DNA of 48,340 nucleotides, from contig WION01000399.1 in the NCBI GenBank assembly GCA_015039365.1, positions 1-48,340 on the forward strand, given 5' to 3'. Of this stretch, positions 11,757 through 23,297 are shown one piece after another. Each line of letters starts with the position of its first letter. Position 1 is the stretch's first letter. The notes under the pieces are model-generated. The model saw nothing but the letters and a program-made list of their open reading frames with translations, did no database searches and had not been told where the DNA came from. The position numbers and the translations under genes are program-made. Source of the stretch: Amanita rubescens. Taxonomy: Eukaryota; Basidiomycota; Agaricomycetes; Agaricales; Amanitaceae.

Positions 11757-12238
11757 CCCAGTGAAAAACGCGGCTATTTGATCCTATTTCCCGTCGATTT
11801 CTTCCATTGTTTTGAATTGTGTTCGATTGTGGGGGGTGTGGGAGCCAGACCGCAGATATCTGTAAATAGATCGTCTATTTTAAACGTTTAAATCACTTTC
11901 AACAATCGAAGAAAATACGATTTGACTTCAACATCACGCGTCCCTCTGCGGGCGACGGACTTAGAGGAATTTTGCCGCGCCCCGCTGTATCAAATGAGGC
12001 GCTCTCGCAAAGACATCAAACCAGAGTCTCAACGCCACGCGATACGGCGAAAATACGCACGTGAAGACCACGAAACCCGGATTCGAGAGTTCTGCTTACA
12101 GAGGGGAGTTATTATACCACCACGCGGCGAAGTGGGACAAACACATACAGCGCAATCCACAGGAGGGTCGAGTGCTGGCCCAACCCACACCCATGTCGAT
12201 CATAGTTCACGAAATCGGTCTTCCAATGTAGGTATTAT

Positions 12239-13413
12239 TAGAGAATGGCAGGGGTATGGGCAACCCCTCACCCTTCATGGAGGGTTTGGTGGAGGGTAGG
12301 GGTAAGGGTTGGAGCCTGTCTACCCCTCCCAACCCCTCCCTATAAGGATTAACCCTTCATACCCCTGGGACCACAGCCACCAAAGACTTCAAAAAGAATG
12401 ATATGCACCCAGATAAGATTAAACTGGCTATGCTCAATGATAATAATATAGTTTTATCTTCAATGAGGAACAAACAAAGAACACTAACAAAGGGCATACA
12501 TGTAAGTATGGTTAAATTAAGAAGATGAAGGGAAATAAAGCACCTACTACACTAATGTAATGTAATGTTCAATGGCATGTAATCCCTCACTAATCCTAGA
12601 CATTCTTCAAATGGGAATGGAATAATTGGGTATGTCTGTACAGCCATGTGACTTCAAACTGACTTGGAGGATATGTACCTTAGTCATTGAAGTATTCAAT
12701 GAGTGAATGCTCATACATATCTATCAATATAAATGGAAGTGTGTATGACAACAGCATTGTTACAATACAAAGTAGTTAGTTGCTTTTGCAATATGTAACT
12801 TCAAAATAATAGCCGTGAGTCCCTAACATTCAATGCCTAATATTAGTCAGAGGTTGACAGGTAATGGCAATTTGTTAGAGCTTGGCTAATGACTTATGGT
12901 GTTGAGTCAAATCATTGGGTATTTAATATTGCCAACCTCCTGAATGATACATATATACATAGATAGAGCCTTCAATAATTATAGAGCACATATGTAGGTG
13001 TTGTAAAAAAGGCACCCATTGCCAAGGTTGGGGCACATTGTACTAATGGGAAACATGTCACCAGTGGCAGTAGAGCCTGGTTGGTCACTTTTAGCACCTT
13101 ATATATATATCATGATACATATGTCACATATCACAGTGCCATATGATAATGAAGTAGTACCACTACTGATAACCCTTTGGGTCAAACCCTGGGGTATTTT
13201 TGTACCCTTGTACCCTTGGGCAACCCCTTGTGTACCCTTGGGCAACCCCTTGTGTACCCTTGGGCAACCCCTTGTGTACCCTTGGGCAACCCCTTGTGTA
13301 CCCCTAGGGTTTTGAGGGGTAAACCCTCCACCCCTGGCCAAGGGTGAGGGTTTTGGGGGGTAAGGGTAAGGGTTGGGCTCTGAAAACCCTGGGGTTACCC
13401 CTGCCATTCCCTA
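12239..13413 (+). mobile_element. hAT MITE, copy 1, inside a transposase intron
   Basis: The ends are TAGAGAATGGCAGGGGTA and, inverted, TAGGGAATGGCAGGGGTA. An 8-bp duplication GGTATTAT flanks it (12231-12238 and 13414-13421), typical of hAT. It is 1,175 bp, has no transposase, and contains TAAGGGTTGG-like runs near both ends. It lies three bases inside a GT..AG intron of the Tnp2 gene, leaving both splice sites intact. Copy 2 lies inverted at 44112-45220. Confidence 0.95.
13211..13298 (+). repeat. 22-bp tandem repeat, four units, in the hAT MITE
   Basis: Four identical 22-bp units start TACCCTTGGGCAACCCC and end TTGTG, at 13211, 13233, 13255 and 13277. The second MITE copy has only one unit. 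There are no spacers, so this is a minisatellite and not a CRISPR array. Confidence 0.95.
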
Positions 13414-16400
13414 GGTATTATGCGTTCCCCATCAAGAATACTTACTTACAGACGTGTAGACAAATCATCATGTTAATAATAACGTTGCTTCTAGTGAAGG
13501 GAGCGCCTCTGACTCTCACAACGACTTGGAGCTAGCGCACAATGAGGAAACTCAGCCCGGAGAACAAGAACACTTACCTGGTCAACAGGTGTGTTCTATG
13601 TCATGTTTTTTCTCTTAAATTCTTACTTTGTTATATCTAGGGAAGTGACGGCATTAATACGCTCGACGACGAGAGCACCAGTCACCCTCAAAATGAAGAA
13701 TCTCCTGCTGCCAGTGATGATGCGCACCGTCATTTCGATGATACCCAGGTTGAGCATGAACGCGATTTCTCTATGTTTGAAGATGAAACAATAGGATTTG
13801 GTTCTGATATACAACGCAACCTCTCTATGTTTGAAAATGAGACGGTAGGCTTGGGTTCCGAGATAGACGATATCAAGACAGCTGCGCAATTCATCGAGGA
13901 ATTAAAGCATGCCAAGCTTGATAATAGCAACATGCATCCGAATGATATAGCCCGTTTACGTGAAGCACCGAAAGACTTTCCATTCGACGTGTGCGATCCT
14001 GACTTTCTGCTCTCACTCCGAACATTCCTCGCCGTTAACAACGCTTCTCAAGATGTTTACAACTCATTTCGTGATGCCTATCTCATACGACACCCCAAAG
14101 ATCATGTCTTCTTGTCGTACGATCAAATCAAACGTCGCATTCAACAGATTAGCGGCATTGTCCCCATTACCCATGACATGTGTATTGACACATGTGCTGC
14201 ATTCACCGGTCCTTTCAAGGACCTTGAACAGTGTCCCCTCTGTTCCGAGCCTCGCTACCAGTACACCACCGGCCCACGACCTAAACGAGTCCCAAGGCGC
14301 CAATACCATACGATTCCACTCGGCTTCGTATTACAAGCGCTCTACCGGTCACCCGAGAGCGCCCGCCGAATGCACCATCGTCGTCAACGAACTGAACAAA
14401 TTATTGTTTATTTACGCAATAACGATGGTAAAATCGAGGTATATGACGACATTTACGTAGGAAGTGACTATCTGGAAGCTGTTGCAAATGGGAAAATCAA
14501 GCCAGACAACATCGTGATCCAAATGTCGCTCGACGGTGCACAGCTTTTCAGAGACAAGGACTCCGATTGTTGGATGTACATTTATGTCATCCACGATCTT
14601 CCTCCTGATTATCGCTACACAAAAGACTATGTTATTCCTGGCGGCTTTATTCCTGGACCCAAAAAGCCTAAGCATATTGACTCTTTCCTCTTTCCTGCGC
14701 TATATCACTTGTCAGCTTTACAACGAGAAGGATTACATATATACGACGCATCAACTGAACAACGTATCAAGAACGTTGTGCCATTCCTTTTATTTGCGAC
14801 AGCAGATACACCGGGTATGGCAAGCATGGCAGGTATGGTTGGACACCAGGGGAAGTATGGGTGCCGACTTTACTGCAGATTACCTGGCCGACATCGGGAG
14901 GGCGATGGGCATTATTATCCTGCCTTGTTGAAGCCATCGAACTACAATGTTGAAGGCTGTGATCACCATGATGTATCACAATATGATCTCCAACATTTTC
15001 GAGCAAATACGGCTGAACGCTATCGTAAGAATCTCGAAATTTTGTGCCAGTCAGCAAACACAAATCGATTCAATAGTAATCGGCTTGAAACCGGCATCTG
15101 CAAACCAACAATATTTAGCGGTCTGATTGGAACGCTTGGAATCCCAAACATATTTGTCCTGGATATCATGCATCTCGTTGCTATAAATGACCCCGACCTC
15201 CTTCTTGGACTCTGGCGAGGAACGCTCAAATGTTATGGGGACGACAAACATGAGAAATGGCCGTGGTGTGTATTGAAAGATAAACGCGTCTGGAAGGCCC
15301 ATGGGAAGACGGTATCGATGGCGGCACCTTATCTACCCACATCATTTGATCGTGCACCACGCAACCCAGCAGAGAAGATTAACTCCGGATACAAGGCTTG
15401 GGAATTCCTCCTGTACATTTTCGCCCTCGGACCCGCGCTTCTCAAATCCATCCTACCAGAACCGTACTGGAGAAATTATTGCAAACTTGTCCGTGGAATA
15501 CAACTGCTCCAGCAACAGTCAATACCGTATGACCAACTCCTGGCAGGGATGCGCCTCCTTAACGAGTTCCAGCATGAATACGAACAATTGTATTATCAAA
15601 AAAATCCCGACCGTATCCACTTTATCTGACAAAGCATCCACCTACTTAGCCACATTGCTCCAGAGATCTCTCGTGTTGGTCCGCTAGCTTGCTACTCTCA
15701 GTGGACGATGGAAAACGCGATTGGCAATCTCGGCGAGGAAATCCGCCAAGACTACGACCCGTATGCCAACATCTCTCAACGGGGCATCATCCGAGCGCAG
15801 ATGAACTCAATAAACTCAATGATGCCTGGTTTATCTCTCAAGAATAAGGAGAAACTCCCTGATAATTCGGTGGACCTCGGACAGGGTTACACATTGCTGC
15901 GAGCGTGTGATTCTGTAGCTCGCGCGGTTTCAACTCAAGACGCTCAAGCTATCCTTAACTTATGGGATAAGGAAAAATGGCCGAATCGCGATGGATGGGC
16001 CAATCACAAGACAGTCATACGCTGGGCACGGCTTCGTCTCCCTAATGGCCAGAAAGTGTGTTCAGCTTGGGGGGAGGGGCGGTCACTACGTCGTAAGCGT
16101 AAGCGAACAACAATTGTAAGGGTATGTGCCTCTTCATAATACAATCTCAGCTACCTACCTTGACATGTCTAGTTCATTCTAAATGACAAGATTGAGTTCG
16201 GCGAATGCAGGTACTTTTTTCGGCTCAAATTTGACAAGGTCATACATACAATTGTGGTTCTTTCCAAATTTTCTCATCCGGATGTACAATTACTGCAAGA
16301 ATCGAATCATACAGTATACTCGTGTCATTATCAAGGCGATAGCGCATTAGTAGCTTGCAACATCAGCTGCATCAAGATGCTCGTGGCCATGGTTCCCTAC

Positions 16401-16559
16401 TTCAAAGTGGTTCCAGAGACTGGAGAGATACAAATATCGCCAACGGAGCATTTCCTTGTGGAGAAACCGTATTTGGAGCTCACGTACTTCCATCAGTCAG
16501 ACGAACAGGATAACGAAGATGAATCCGATGGGGATAACGCTGATGGGGATGCAGCTTAA

Positions 16560-16608
16560 TTAAAATAATTGTAACGTTAACACCATTGTCTGTATTGTAC
16601 GGTGCTTA
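16560..16608. terminator. Shared 3' region of convergent transposon genes
   Basis: Only 49 AT-rich bases separate the stop of the plus-strand transposase gene and the stop of the minus-strand gene, so their polyadenylation signals must overlap. AATTAAAATAATTG at its left edge is a plausible A-rich positioning element. This is inference from layout. Confidence 0.35.
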
Positions 16609-17284
16609 TTAACACAACTCTTCCTCGACCCGGACCGCCACGGAATTCAAATATTCTGCCTTAAAGACCACCCCATTTCTCGTATCCATATCCTTCAATA
16701 TGTCTCCTACATCACTTTTTTCAATGGCCTCATTGTTGTCATCGACGAGCGTCTTGTCAACTTCGCTCACATCTAATTTTTCAGTGAGCGACAGAGCAGC
16801 GTCTGCAAGGGAAATGGCAGCAGCTGCAAGAGAACCAGCAGCAATTACATGAGGTTGGGAAAGTGGGCCACTGGTAAGCAAGCGTTTGGCAGTGGCCGTA
16901 ATTAATTCCGCTCGGCGGACAAGAGCGCGCGCCTGGTTGCTAAGAGATCTCTCAGCAGCGAGAGGTTCGGGGGGTTGTGCAGAGAGAGATTTCAGAGCCA
17001 CGTCGAGTGCTTGATCCAGTTCATATTGGCTGATAAAATTCCAACTTTCCTTGCCGTTGGGATATACTATCGGTCGCTATATGTGGCGTAGACTACCATC
17101 AGGATTTTGGAAATCAAGACTCGTTATCACATACCTCAACTGGTTCTACACGTCCCGAGACAGTATACACCAAGGGATGCCCACCCTCTCGATAAGATAC
17201 CCGACGAACAAGCTTCATGGATGGATGAAGTCCCTGCAGCGTTTTTTTGATGATTTCCATGATGCGCTCGCGCTCCACATCCAT
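16609..17284 (-). CDS. Small CACTA-borne gene, alanine-rich helical protein
   Basis: Start ATG at 17284-17282 (MDVERERIMEIIKK). A 58-nt intron (17134-17077; GTATGT, CTGATG branch, ATAG) joins two exons in phase 0. The protein, about 205 residues, begins with a charged helix, then a segment with REGGHPLVYTV, then an alanine/leucine-rich helical middle (GSLAAAAISLADAALSL), and ends acidic. I recognise no family. The gene is open throughout, unlike the neighbouring transposase, and lies head-to-head with the acidic-repeat gene and tail-to-tail with the transposase. It may be a transposition accessory protein or captured cargo. Confidence 0.6.
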
Positions 17285-17716
17285 TTTATGCCTGGATTTT
17301 TGTTTTTGGTGCGCGTTTGTGGGGTTTAATAAGCAGGATATGAGCGCTATATGAGCGGACAAGTGAAAACTGTGTAGTGGGGATGCACGTCGCGTCAGGA
17401 TGTGACAAGCTTCGATGTCCAAATTTGGATTTCAAGCTGCCATTCTGAATTTCACCACATTGAAATTATATTTACATCAAGATACATACATACGGGTTGT
17501 AGCAATAGAACCCTTGAAAGAGGGCACATTGGTAGCAGTAGCGGCTGGACGGGACAATGAGGGGATATCGGTACTAAGGATGGGGCAATGAACCGGGGGA
17601 CAAGAGCTGTTCCCGTAAATTCAGAGAAATATATCTCGATTTCATTGTGCATATACTTACCTTGCCTTCTACTGTCATCTGCTCCCCGGCTTCCCTCTAG
17701 TTCCCCCCTCCTCCAG
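17285..17716. promoter_or_regulatory. Candidate bidirectional promoter inside the CACTA-type element
   Basis: This interval of 432 bp separates two divergent start codons (17284 on minus, 17717 on plus). A pyrimidine-rich run (CTTCCCTCTAGTTCCCCCCTCC) immediately precedes the plus-strand ATG, a common fungal core-promoter feature. No unambiguous TATA box was found. Confidence 0.35.
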
Positions 17717-19671
17717 ATGGCTTCCCGTGAACCTAATCCAAATGAATTCGAAGTTTTGAGGTGGGCAACGGCCGAACTGCTCGCTGGTCATTGGAATGAA
17801 GCGTACCTCAACTCTTTGGCATCAATCGAATCCCTGAAGCAACAAAATGAACTCCTCCAACAAGAGAATCAGGAGCTTCACATAACTGCGAAAGTGACAG
17901 AGTACGTACCTGTTTTATATTCGCCAATCGTGTTACTACCACCGTGAGTAGGAAGCTACTTGACCGTATGACCACGGTCACGATATCGCGGACAGGCCAA
18001 TCAAATGCCTGTGAACCTCCTGCTACTTCTGTTCGACAATCAAATTTTCCAACAAGTAACCTTGAAATGCCGCCGCCTCTGCAAAAAGAGACTTTCCCCG
18101 ACGTTCGCTTCTGGAATCAAAGCGCATATACTCGCTGGTCAACACGGCAAAAGGGGGTTACTGACGGTTTGTCACAACAGCAGGTTAGGCGCGGGCGGCC
18201 CTCCAATGCTTCTCAGAACGATGAAGATCGTCACCCATACATCGAGGACGCTGATGGGAAACCAGTTGGTAAAAGCAGACTCTACAACATCTCAAAAAAG
18301 GCCCGGCGGTTATGGTATGCTTTGGATGATGCAGGACTCGCTCCTACGAGTTCAACGGCGATGAGTGAAGTTGCGTACGATTATTATTCAAGAGAAATGC
18401 TCAACCACTGCTTCGAATTCCGACTGGGTGACGGAAATTGGAAACTGGATCTGTGGACCAGCAAGAACTATTCGTCCTGGTATCAGACAAATCAGAAGAA
18501 AAGAAAACGAAATGATACAGTTTCCTCCCCTTCTGGCTCAAGCAATGTAACTGGCAACACCTCTCCCAGTTCTTCCAATGGCCCTTCAAGCTCTTCTGAT
18601 GGCACTCGATCCACTCCTGGCGACAATCCTGATGACGACGACTCAGATAGTAATCGACGCATTCCTGATGACGATGACTCGGATAATCGACGCGCTCCCG
18701 GAAACGATGACTCGGATAATCAACGTGACGCTCCTGGTAACGATAGCTCGGATAATCAACACACTCGTGACAACAACTCAGATAATCGACGTCCTGGTGA
18801 CGACGACTCAGATAATACTAGACACAATAATGACGATGGCCCTGGCTCTGGAGGTACTCACAGCGGCAACGGTTCGGATATCAATAGGACGCCTGAAGGT
18901 ACAGGTGCCAATAGCGGAGCAGACTCATCTGCCAACCGTACAAACCCTGAAGGTACCAACAATCATTTGCCATCAACTACTGACAATCCCAACTTTTCAG
19001 GGAATGCCGGAGGACCGACACGCATTACATTGAGAATCAGGAGACCATGGTAAGAAGTCTATACTACATGTACTCGATACTGAACTGACTCGTGGCCTGG
19101 GTAAACTAGTGATGATATGAATGAACCAGATCGCATGGATAAAGAAGCAGGTACTGCAGGTGAGGGAGGTGGGCAGGGAGGCGAGTCCGAGGGTGAAGGC
19201 GGTGAAGACAACTTGGGGACTGGGCCGCATCAATCACAGGATACAGAGCGGCCATCCAAGCGGCCCAAGGTTCTTGTCCCGGGGACAAGAAAAACAGCTA
19301 AGTAAAATCACGAAACCAATTCCATGGGTCACGATAGACATGATTCGTTAGGAATATCGCAAGGCAACAATGGTTGGACCAGAATCCTGATGGTCTCGAA
19401 GCCGACTTCGAAAAATACTACAAGAGCCAACGGAAGAAAGGGAATGGCACGCCGGTGCATATACCATCAAAATGCCATCGTTTACTCAACTATAGTCAGG
19501 CCGCTGCTGGCACTGCTGCCCCGAAAACTAGTACTAAAGCAGTACGTCGCTGGCAATGTTCCAATCAATTACACAACTCACAGAAGCGCAGAAGTCACGT
19601 CAGAAGAACATTGCCGCTGCATTATTCGCAGCTGGAGCAGTCTGAGGTACGTAATACAAACTTTGTACTAA
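17717..19671 (+). CDS. CACTA-borne second protein with acidic DSDN repeats
   Basis: Exon 1 starts at ATG 17717 and encodes a coiled coil (SLKQQNELLQQENQEL). The next exon (about 17952-19049) holds a conserved-looking domain, VRFWNQSAYTRW to LDLWTSKNYSSWY, then KKRKR, then about seven imperfect repeats around DDDSDNRR. Introns at 19050-19109 and 19302-19351 lead to exons containing a KRPK segment and TAKNIARQQW...DGLEADFEKYYK. From memory, Agaricomycete CACTA elements often carry a companion protein with this last motif. The 3' end past about 19450 is uncertain. The acidic repeats and basic patches suggest a nuclear DNA-associated protein, but no function can be assigned. Confidence 0.55.
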
Positions 19672-20257
19672 CTAGTATAACGGTCTTCCTCACTGTTGCT
19701 TTCATTTAGGTTGCTCGCATTTTCGTTACTAACTCAAGAAGGTACGTAATACATAATCACAGCAGAATCTCGCTGATACTTTGCACCGCCATCATTCGCT
19801 CTCGCCTATCACTCGCTCCTTTGCACACCTACGCTTTCAGCTCAAGATAATATGCTCGCTTTCGCTTTCAGCACTCAACTTAAAGAAAAATAATTGAAGA
19901 CGAGGAAAACCAAAGGGAATGGGTGAAAATAGATGGAAATAGATGGAATTGGGAGACGATGGGGAGCATCGGAGGGAATCGGGATAAATCGAAACATCGA
20001 TTATAGAATAGATTGCAATCGATGGTGGTCTAGAACAACGATAATGTGTGAAAATTGAGATTAATCGACGAAAATTGAGAGAAATCAACAGGTGGGGAGC
20101 AGGAGCCTGCAGGGCAGAGCTATTCGAAATCTCACGAAATCTACCAGAATCAGATTTCTTCTATTAAGAGGACAACAGCGATTTCTCTCTATTCTATCGA
20201 CGTAAATCTAAAACAAATCGTGGGAAATGCATCGAAATTGCCGCGTTTTTCACTGGG

Positions 20258-20720
20258 CCTCATCTGCCGACACCTCTCTTGCCTTCCTCTTACTTGACTC
20301 CCCTGCCTTCTTCCTGATCTGTTCGCTCTCCAACTGTTTGCCACTTGCCTTCCCATCCCCCAATTGCTCCACGTTCAACACCAAGTCCATCACTGATGTC
20401 TCCCTTGCCTTCGACTTCCCCTTGTCCTTTGGTCCTGGCTTGACACTTGCCCTTGCCTTCCTCTCTGCTTCCAACTCCTTCTTACGTGCCTCTTCATGCT
20501 TCCTTTGCTCCACAGCCTCCCTCTTCTCCGCCTCCTCTTTCTTCTTCCATTCGGCCTCATGAGCCACCTCTGCTTCCAGCTCCCACTCCAGCTCAGCCAC
20601 TTGCTCCTGCTCCAGCCTCTCCCATTCCTCTTTTTCCTTCTGCTCCTGCCTCTCCCGCTCCTCCTTCTCCTTCTGCATGGTGGCCAGTTTGGCTTTGATT
20701 TTGCCGAGCTTGGACGACAT
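20258..20720 (-). pseudogene. Coiled-coil/six-cysteine cluster gene, 5' part
   Basis: Start ATG at 20720-20718 (MSSKLGKIKAKLATMQ). The exon is almost entirely E/K/R/A-rich coiled coil with repeated EEWERLEQE-type segments, then KDKGKSKARE and KRKAREVSADE before the insertion. It continues at 11756 beyond the transposon. No stop or frameshift is seen in either half, so the insertion is the only visible lesion. A TATATAA box lies about 70 bp upstream. Confidence 0.65.
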
Positions 20721-20787
20721 GGCGTATTGCCTGTGGTGGATGACGATTGATAAAAAAGATAAGATTTGGTCGTGATTGGTAATTAAT

Positions 20788-20794
20788 TTATATA
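20788..20794 (-). promoter_or_regulatory. TATA box of the coiled-coil gene
   Basis: TATATAA on the minus strand, 68-74 bp upstream of the ATG at 20720. Spacing is reasonable for a basidiomycete core promoter. Confidence 0.45.
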
Positions 20795-20956
20795 GGTAAC
20801 CTGATCCCATTTGGATCTATTTGGATATGCCCCAGCCTTATAAGGGGAATACTGTCATATCCCGTTCTGGACTCCACTCAAACCCCGTAACCTCAGACCC
20901 CGATGGTTTCCAGACTACTCTCTCTTTCTCCCTGTCTCTCTGTTCCAGGCTCAACA

Positions 20957-21535
20957 GGATGCCTTCCAGCCATTATGCTTGGCATGACCAAACTCAAGGT
21001 GAAAGAACAGAAATGGAAAATGGTAAAGTATATTTCCAAGTATAGAACCGGATTGGACCTCACTCACATCTTCACACCTTCGCTTTCCAGAGCCTTGCTG
21101 AAACTCCCTGTGCACCGGCTTTTCACCCTGTCACCATCTCCCAAACCTGCATCCAAAGGCGAGGAGGATAGAGAAGACCGTGATGACGAGCCAGGTCATA
21201 CCTCCCCTGGAGACTCTGTCAACCGCTCTTGCAAGCCGACTGCAGCCTCTACTATATCCAAGTTTCTGAATGCCCATGCTTGTTCTTCAGATTCAAAGCC
21301 GTCATCTCTGTCTACTACTTCTGCACGTCTGAATCTGCCAGTTCTTTCAAGATGCTGGCTTACACGCCATCTCGTATTTGGAACGAAGTTGAAGCTGAAG
21401 ATTTTATACTATTAGGCTCAGACCAGTCTGAGTCTGAACCTCGCAAGGCCAGGGAAGCTAAGAAGAAGGAGGAACGCTCAGACTCGGATATCGTTATTAC
21501 TGGGGCCAAGTTGGTAACTGGTAATCATCGTGAGT
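20957..21535 (+). CDS. Possible upstream exons of the Ulp1-type gene
   Basis: The plus strand shows pyrimidine-rich acceptors (CTCTCTGTTCCAG near 20949, CGCTTTCCAG near 21088, TTGTTCTTCAG near 21291) and coding-like acidic stretches: EEDREDRDDEPGHTSPGDS, then a frame with EAEDFILLGSDQSESEPRK ending at donor GTGAGT (about 21530). The frames need splicing to connect and I cannot fix the joints. A 70-bp motif beginning ACTCAAGGTGAAAGAA occurs at about 20990 and again at about 21606. Confidence 0.3.
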
Positions 21536-21562
21536 AGCCCGTCGTTCAATTTGGTTTGATGA

Positions 21563-21579
21563 TCTCTCTCTCTCTCTCT
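21563..21579 (+). repeat. (TC)n microsatellite
   Basis: About eight TC units in the presumed intron after the GTGAGT donor. Confidence 0.8.
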
Positions 21580-22121
21580 GCGTCCGAGGCTTGCTCAGCC
21601 TGACAAAACTCAAGGTGAAAGAAAGGAAATGGTAAATGGTAAAGTAACAATTGACGTTAAAATGTATATATCTAACTATTTCCAAGTACAACCCTCCCTC
21701 CTTGTCCTTTTTGTCATCTCATGCTGGAACAGGGAAGCTCAAAACAATGCCCAGGATGAAGGACAGATGGCCTTCTGACCTGATTAAGCAGACTGCTATG
21801 ATTGAAGTACATACTTATGTGTAACCACAGAGTCATTCAGTCTTAAGTCAGCTATTGAGAACAGGTTCCCATGTTCAGAAAGACAGCTGGCGAACAAGAT
21901 GTTGTGGCACAATATAGTGGACACCAAGACTCACGCCTCATGGGTTTGGTGGTAAATACAACCAAACAGACCAGTTTTCCTACTATGTAGGCAATAGTCT
22001 ACACTAGATTGGTCTTCTCGATATTGCTCATTATAGACTGCATTTCTAAATGTCTAAATCGCCCAGTATCTTCCAATACCACCATGCCCCCAAAACCATG
22101 ATCCTCTAATCCACCAAAGGT

Positions 22122-23289
22122 CGCTCTGGACCTTGCTAAAATAAGGAGCAATGTCAATAGAGCTTTTGGATTGGCAAATGCTGATGCACCTCAGAATCAT
22201 CCTGTGCAAACCTCCAACCTACTAGACACCATCAGGAGAAACCTTCATGCTGTTTGTGCGTCTTCTGATTCTGATGGTGACCAATATAAAACCATGAGAC
22301 AAGATGTTGACACCGCCTGCCCCTCTGATTCTGATTCTGACCTGTCCTCTCCTGGCTATTGTCCCAGTCCTCTACCTTCTGTTGCCACTCAAGATGAGGA
22401 TGATCAGCCTGTTCATAATATAATGCCCATCATCTACCTCCTATTGGTATGTTTCTTGCTGACCATCAGTGATATACTTGATGTAACATATCCAATAGAT
22501 GCTTACCTCATGAACCCTAATGTTTGGGAGCCTCCTCTTGATTCTCTTCGATCATTCATCTCTCCAAACTGGGTAGATGGCATGATCATGGACATCTGGC
22601 TCATTAAATTCTGGGCTAACTTGGGCCAAGATGACCACTGCTATGTTCCAATGTCATATCTTATGCCTGGCCAGGAGTCATCTTCTCAAGAACCCTCACA
22701 GATACAGACCTTTCACAGAGGATTCAGTCTTCCTCTGACAGGGCCTTACCCCTTGCAGACTGTAGTCAGTTGTCTGTGCAGGCACTCGCATTATTTCACT
22801 GTCATAATAAACCCCTCAAATAAAACCATGCACATTTTGGGTCGCAGCCACTTATCCAATAATTTTGTTGCGCAACTTCTTGTGCAGGTCTCTTGGGATT
22901 GGGATCTATTGGAAGTCTGGTCAAAGGTTGCAACGCTGCATGGCTGGGATTTTGATCTTGACTTTAACGTATATGAGCTCAACTGGGAACAAAATGGGAA
23001 TGATTGTGGGCCTATCGTTTGTCAAGTTTTGGAACATATCTGGATCCATGGCTTTCACGTCTCTGCAAGTGGAAGATGGCTCAAGCCTGAGTCTCTCCCT
23101 TGCTGCCATTTCATCAGGAGACAGATCATTTCAGATTTCCAGGTCCAAGTGTTAGATTGGTCCAGGGTTGAGGCTTGGGCTGTACTGGATCCTAGCAATC
23201 TTGACATGACAGGTGCACTGTTTAGGGAATGTAGAAAAACGGTCTCTCAGTTTGACTGTCGACATTTCAAAGTAGCATCTTATGGATAA
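22122..23289 (+). CDS. Ulp1/C48-type cysteine protease domain protein
   Basis: Ulp1-like proteases cleave SUMO-type conjugates; many fungal copies ride on or near transposons. The frame is open from an acceptor at about 22121 to the stop at 23287-23289. It has an acidic Ser/Asp-rich start, one hydrophobic stretch (IYLLLVCFLLTI), then the protease-like region. SHYFTVIINPSNKTMHILGRS would hold the catalytic His, and NWEQNGNDCGPIVCQ the oxyanion Gln and catalytic Cys. The usual Asp of the triad (in YDS) is not obvious; GRS stands there, so activity is uncertain. The hydrophobic stretch may be part of an unspliced intron. I cannot tell whether this is a host gene or cargo. Confidence 0.6.
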
Positions 23290-23297
23290 AGCAAGAG

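Larger units (their letters stand above)
11994..16559 (+). pseudogene. Tnp2-family transposase
   Basis: The main exon (13641-16121) carries the features I associate with Tnp2: a C-x2-C pair (ECPLC-like, near 14230), IQMSLDGAQLF (about 14518), GGFIPGPKKPKHIDSFLFPAL, ATADTPGMASMAGMVGHQGK, a C-rich GCRLYC turn, DIMHL (about 15165) and QWTMENAIGNLGEE. Exons are about 11994-12227, 13460-13588, 13641-16121 and 16173-16559. All junctions are phase 0, which is how I chose them. The first ATG in the opening frame is at 11994; the open frame extends up to 11892 without one, so the true start may be upstream or lost. One TGA (15627-15629) interrupts RIHFI-QSIHLL, where arginine is expected. Intron 1 has been enlarged to 1.2 kb by the hAT MITE. 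The C-terminus is acidic. Confidence 0.88.
11757..20257 (+). mobile_element. CACTA/EnSpm-like (Tnp2) element with 7-bp duplication
   Basis: Inverted termini CCCAGTGAAAAACGCGGC match perfectly for 18 bp. Both sides carry CCTCATC (11750-11756 and 20258-20264). Deleting the element and one copy joins the interrupted minus-strand gene in frame as SADE-ESST, which independently supports a 7-bp duplication. The element is 8,501 bp, including a hAT MITE of 1,175 bp. It holds the transposase gene, a convergent minus-strand gene ending 49 bp away, and a plus-strand acidic-repeat gene. The right subterminal 400 bp are rich in GAAATC and ATCGAT words, likely transposase binding repeats. Classification rests on the transposase; CACTA elements usually make 2-4 bp duplications, so 7 bp is unusual. 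Confidence 0.88.

Noticed and set aside
13211..13298. Possible CRISPR array
   Set aside because: The units are directly adjacent with no spacers, inside a eukaryotic MITE; it is a minisatellite.
12290..13400. Telomere-like (CCCTAA/AACCCT) tract
   Set aside because: GGGTAAGGGTTGG-like runs are irregular, belong to the hAT MITE ends, and occur identically in the second copy.
13099..13407. Proline/glycine-rich 102-codon frame in the hAT MITE
   Set aside because: Produced by the 22-bp repeat and GGGTAA-like runs; low complexity in every frame and altered in copy 2.
18600..18830. DSDN repeat region as a separate satellite
   Set aside because: Repeat unit keeps reading frame and lies within a larger open exon; it is a protein repeat.
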